From contig DAIDDL010000019.1 in NCBI GenBank assembly GCA_027309085.1, positions 1-64,000 of the forward strand: a stretch of 64,000 nt of DNA, written 5' to 3'. Under the pieces are notes generated by a model. The model had not been told where the DNA came from. It saw only the letters and a list, made by a program, of their open reading frames with translations, and made no database searches. The stretch comes from Sulfobacillus sp. (GTDB lineage Bacteria > Bacillota > Sulfobacillia > Sulfobacillales > Sulfobacillaceae). Position 1 is the stretch's first letter, and every line of letters starts with the position of its first letter. Shown here one piece after another: positions 61,258 to 64,000 of the stretch. Both the position numbers and the translations under genes were made by a program.

Positions 61258-62456
61258 TCAGCCTCCTCCAACAGGCGCGCCATCCGGTCCAGCCCGGTTT
61301 CAATCCGCTCCATGGATGTCGCGTACGACATCCGGAAATAATTGGGCATCCCGAATCCGGATCCCGGCACCACCGCCACGTCGGCCAGTTCCAGCCAAGC
61401 CAGCGCCAAGTCATCCGCCCCGGCGATAGTGCGGCCCTGAATCCGGGCCCCGACCCACCGGGACATATCGACCCACACATAAAACGCGCCCTGGGGAGTG
61501 GCGGCGCTCAGCTTGGGCATGGCATTGATGCGGCCCACAACATAGCGCCGCCGCCTGTCAAATTCGCGCTGCATGGTGGTGACCGCTTCCTGAGGCCCGC
61601 TCAGCGCCTCGAGGGCCGCATACTGGGAGATTGTCGAGGGGTTGGACGTCGACTGCGACTGCAAGGAGGCCATGGCCTTGATGATATGTTTGGGGCCCGC
61701 CGCATAGCCAATGCGCCAGCCAGTCATGGCGTAGGATTTGGAGACGCCATTGATGAGGATGGTCCGGTCCCGCATTCCCTCAAACTGGGCAATGGACGCA
61801 TGCACAGCATCATCGTAAATCAGCCGGTTGTAAATTTCATCCGAAATCACCCAGAGGTCGCGGTCGAGGGCCAATCGGGCGATGTCGTGCAGTACCGTAG
61901 GCCGGATCACGGCGCCCGACGGGTTGCTGGGCGAGTTCAGGATCAGGCCCCGGGATTTCTGGGTGGCCGCGGCTGCCAGGTCATCCGCATGCAGCTCGCC
62001 TTCATGGGCGGGCGCGATCGGCACGTACTCAGGCTCTCCCTCCGCCAGCGTAATCTGCTCCGGGTAGGTCACCCAGTACGGCACAGGCAGCAGCACGCCG
62101 TCTCCCGGATTGATGAGGGCCATGGTGGCGTTGTACAGAGACTGCTTGGCGCCCACTGAGACCAGAATTTCGTCGTTGGTGTAGCGGACGCCAGTGTCCT
62201 CAAAAATCCGCTCCACAATGCTGGACTTCAGCGCTTCAATCCCGCCCACGGCGGTATAGCGCGTGTGGCCGCGATTGATCGCCTTGATGCCGGCATCCCG
62301 GATATTCTCCGGGGTATCGAAATCCGGCTCCCCTGCGCCGAAATTCACCACATCCCGCCCCTGGGCGATAAGCGCCTTGGCTTTCGCGTCAATCGCCATC
62401 GTCGGCGATGGCTTGAGCTGCGCCACGCGTTTCGATAAAGACACTGTCTGCAACAT
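61254..62456 (-). CDS. Class I pyridoxal-phosphate aminotransferase (aspartate aminotransferase type)
   Basis: 400 residues. Subgroup I-gamma pattern: NFGAGEPDFDTPENI, VGAKQSLYNATMAL, LPVPYWVTYPEQI, LNSPSNPSGAVI, SDEIYNRLIYDD, and the PLP-lysine INGVSKSYAMTGWRIGY; the C-terminal ends in YFRMSYATS with the carboxylate Arg. Aspartate or prephenate/aromatic substrates are both possible. GGAGGCGGCT before ATG 62456. Confidence 0.92.
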   Translation of the reverse strand: MLQTVSLSKRVAQLKPSPTMAIDAKAKALIAQGRDVVNFGAGEPDFDTPENIRDAGIKAINRGHTRYTAVGGIEALKSSIVERIFEDTGVRYTNDEILVSVGAKQSLYNATMALINPGDGVLLPVPYWVTYPEQITLAEGEPEYVPIAPAHEGELHADDLAAAATQKSRGLILNSPSNPSGAVIRPTVLHDIARLALDRDLWVISDEIYNRLIYDDAVHASIAQFEGMRDRTILINGVSKSYAMTGWRIGYAAGPKHIIKAMASLQSQSTSNPSTISQYAALEALSGPQEAVTTMQREFDRRRRYVVGRINAMPKLSAATPQGAFYVWVDMSRWVGARIQGRTIAGADDLALAWLELADVAVVPGSGFGMPNYFRMSYATSMERIETGLDRMARLLEEAE

Positions 62457-62480
62457 AGCCGCCTCCTTGAAAAGTGTTCT

Positions 62481-63212
62481 CTACACCGTACGGTCAAACA
62501 AATTATCATTCCATAAATCCGAAAGCAGCTGACTGAGCTGGGTCTTTACCAGGTCAGCGATCTGCTGGCCTTTAGCGCTGGTGCCCTGCCGGCCGTCCCC
62601 GGTCGTGGCGTGTCTGAGGCTCTTGTCCGCCAGTCCCGGGCCCTTGATGCGGTAGCGCGGCCGGAACGGGTTGAATGACGCGTCCTCCATATGCACCAGT
62701 TTGGGCGCAATCGCCAGCATCACCGAGGTCTCATCCTCCCCCGCATGGCCTTGGCCCGCCGTAATCGTGAGGATCTGCTGGCTGAAGTCGAGCCACCAGT
62801 TCACCAGCACCACAGTGATCTGCTCCTGCGCGATCTCTTCCATCGCCCCTTGCAGCGCTGCCGTGTTGCCGCCGTGCCCATTGAGGAGGATGAGGTGCTT
62901 GATGCCCCAGTTGGCCACGCCTTTGCCAATTTCCTGGACGTAGCGGCGAAATGTCTCCGCAGACACCGAAAGGGTTCCTGCCCAGTCCTCAAGGTCCGGG
63001 GTATGGCCGTACGGAACGGGAGGCAGAATCAGGACCCGGTCGGCATATTCCGCTTCAATCTGCTGGGCAAAATACCATGGCGCCATATTGTCCGTCCCTA
63101 AAGGACAGTGCTGCCCGTGGGCTTCTACACTGCCGGTGGGGAGGATCGCGGTGTCAATACGCCCGATCACCCCGTCCCGGAAATGTTTCGTCGTCAAGTT
63201 GTCCCAGTACAT
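62481..63212 (-). CDS. Creatininase-family amidohydrolase
   Basis: 243 residues. Metal-site motifs of the family: LPTGSVEAHGQHCPLGTDN (Glu, His, Asp), NGHGGNTAALQGA, and AGQGHAGEDETSVMLA (His, Glu). Members include creatinine amidohydrolases, FAPy deformylase ArfB and mycofactocin MftE; the sequence alone does not pick among them. It sits 25 bases upstream of the aminotransferase. Confidence 0.88.
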   Translation of the reverse strand: MYWDNLTTKHFRDGVIGRIDTAILPTGSVEAHGQHCPLGTDNMAPWYFAQQIEAEYADRVLILPPVPYGHTPDLEDWAGTLSVSAETFRRYVQEIGKGVANWGIKHLILLNGHGGNTAALQGAMEEIAQEQITVVLVNWWLDFSQQILTITAGQGHAGEDETSVMLAIAPKLVHMEDASFNPFRPRYRIKGPGLADKSLRHATTGDGRQGTSAKGQQIADLVKTQLSQLLSDLWNDNLFDRTV

Positions 63213-63221
63213 GCGCTCGCC

Positions 63222-63467
63222 TCATTCTCTAGCCGTCTTGTGTTCACTCAGGCCCCGTTCCCTCGCCATGCGGCTCACAAAGGCCCCGATCGCTCCTGTT
63301 TCTCTGGAGGACAGCCCGCCCCACCCTAGTTCTTCCACCTTGGCCGTCAACTCCAGCTGGCGGGCGGCCTCCCACTTTAGAGCCATCCGCTCTTGTACGA
63401 GCGGATCAGAATGAGACTCTTGCTTCAGTTTACCAGGTTGCTCGCCACTCTGGGATCGTTTTGGCAT
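63222..63467 (-). CDS. Alpha/beta-type small acid-soluble spore protein
   Basis: 81 residues. The C-terminal ~55 residues follow the SASP pattern: ALKWEAARQLELTAKVEELGWGGLSSRETGAIGAFVSRMARERG matches A-L-x-x-x-K-x-E-x-A-x-E-L-G, then G-x-L-(S/T)-x-R-x-x-G-x-x-G-x-x-V-x-x-M. There is a longer charged N-terminus than in Bacillus SspA and GA instead of GG after the conserved Gly. Coats and protects spore DNA. GAGGAGGG before the ATG; only ten bases before the creatininase gene on the same strand. Confidence 0.83.
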   Translation of the reverse strand: MPKRSQSGEQPGKLKQESHSDPLVQERMALKWEAARQLELTAKVEELGWGGLSSRETGAIGAFVSRMARERGLSEHKTARE

Positions 63468-63564
63468 GAGAAGCCCTCCTCGGATATTCCCACCGTCAGA
63501 CAGAATCTAGGTGATTTTGAAAGTTTGCCCAAGAAGACCTGCCCTTCATGCGCTGCCTCCCCCG

Positions 63565-64000
63565 TCAGAGCAATTGCGGGAGCATCCACAGCGCGGCACC
63601 GAGAAGAATTACCCCCATCACCGCCGCCTGCACCCGCTCCGGGATTTTCTGCACGTAGCGGGCCATAAGGTATCCCGAGAGCATCGACAGCGCGCCGATG
63701 GCCAGCATGGGAGTCCAGGCAATTTCCGCCCGCGCGATATAGGCTGCAGCCCCGCTGAGGGCCGAGACCGCCATAATGAGAATGGCGGTGCCCACCGCCG
63801 GGCGCAGAGGCATGCGCAGCCCGTAAATCAGCGCAAAGAGATATAAAACGCCGCCGGATGCCCCAATCAGCCCCGTAACCGTCCCCACTCCCAGTCCGAT
63901 TCCTGTCACCGCCAAAAGCCGCCATAGACCTTGGCCGGCTCTCTCCCCTGGGGCGCCGCCCCCGGGGAACTGCGGCATGAGGGGAATATTTCTGATGCCG
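63565..64000 (-). CDS. TauE/SafE-family permease, partial at window edge
   Basis: C-terminal half of a sulfite exporter TauE/SafE-type protein. The second-half motif TGIGLGVGTVTGLIGASGGVLYLFAL matches the family repeat (G-x-x-x-G-x-x-x-G-x-G-G-x-x), followed by three more helices. The frame remains open to the window edge beyond ATG 63978, and a full-length protein would be about 250 residues, so the start lies outside. Confidence 0.8.
   Translation of the reverse strand, partial: GIRNIPLMPQFPGGGAPGERAGQGLWRLLAVTGIGLGVGTVTGLIGASGGVLYLFALIYGLRMPLRPAVGTAILIMAVSALSGAAAYIARAEIAWTPMLAIGALSMLSGYLMARYVQKIPERVQAAVMGVILLGAALWMLPQLL

Noticed and set aside
1-64000. CRISPR array
   Set aside because: No regularly spaced direct repeats were seen. 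IscB is present but its guide RNA is element-encoded.
1-64000. tRNA or rRNA genes
   Set aside because: No cloverleaf-like or rRNA-like sequence was recognised on either strand, though I could not run a covariance search.

Overview
The window reads as chromosome of a fairly GC-rich, endospore-forming Firmicute (Bacillota). Supporting signs are T-box leaders, TTG/GTG starts with strong Shine-Dalgarno sequences, a SpoVM micro-ORF, an alpha/beta-type SASP, SpoVR/YhbH/PrkA, a YIEGIA pair, RemA, and the Bacillus-like gene order remA-rpoZ-coaBC-priA-def-fmt-rsmB-rlmN-prpC-prkC-rsgA-spoVM. A Sulfobacillus-like or other deep-branching clostridial lineage is my best guess, made from gene content only. 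Almost all genes lie on the minus strand.

Layout. 0-2.7 kb: an IS607-type resolvase with a decayed TnpB, then nagA and an N-acetylglucosamine-kinase-like gene. 2.7-6.5 kb: a graveyard of mobile elements (maturase fragment, IS605-type end relic, IS3-like remnant, second broken IS607 resolvase, TnpB tail with hairpin end) surrounding an intact Uma2-type gene and a PPOX gene cut by the TnpB tail. 6.5-11.7 kb: a tyrosine-branch operon, aroF-(omegaRNA-iscB)-tyrA-aroA, behind a TTGACA/TATCAT promoter and a T-box whose specifier reads TAC (Tyr). An IscB element sits exactly between aroF and tyrA. 11.7-18.5 kb: complete trpEGDCFBA behind a Trp (TGG) T-box. 18.5-34.3 kb: recG, yloU-like gene, rpmB, hslO, spoVM (28 codons), then rsgA-prkC-prpC-rlmN-rsmB-fmt-def-priA-(MaoC-like)-coaBC-rpoZ-remA, a housekeeping operon joining translation, RNA modification, replication restart, CoA synthesis and Ser/Thr signalling.

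34.3-45 kb: RseB-like exported protein, DedA, dapF, SERCA-type P-ATPase, MFS transporter, MDR oxidoreductase, an apparently orphan c-di-AMP (ydaO/yuaA) riboswitch with its own terminator, a small unknown gene, and gltA. 45-55 kb: TetR and Nudix genes, zinc-ribbon membrane protein, the sporulation/stationary-phase set prkA-yhbH-spoVR, CorA, YIEGIA and its partner, nitroreductase, PduO-type adenosyltransferase, small membrane proteins. 55-64 kb: a short DnaE with a degraded PHP domain, typA, murD, an aspartate aminotransferase, a creatininase-family hydrolase, a SASP, and a TauE/SafE permease running off the edge.

The most interesting items are the IscB/omegaRNA locus embedded in a tyrosine-controlled operon, whose guide would come from the aroF 3' end; the c-di-AMP riboswitch pointing at no sense gene; and the unannotated-size spoVM. 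All calls come from reading the sequence; no database search was run.
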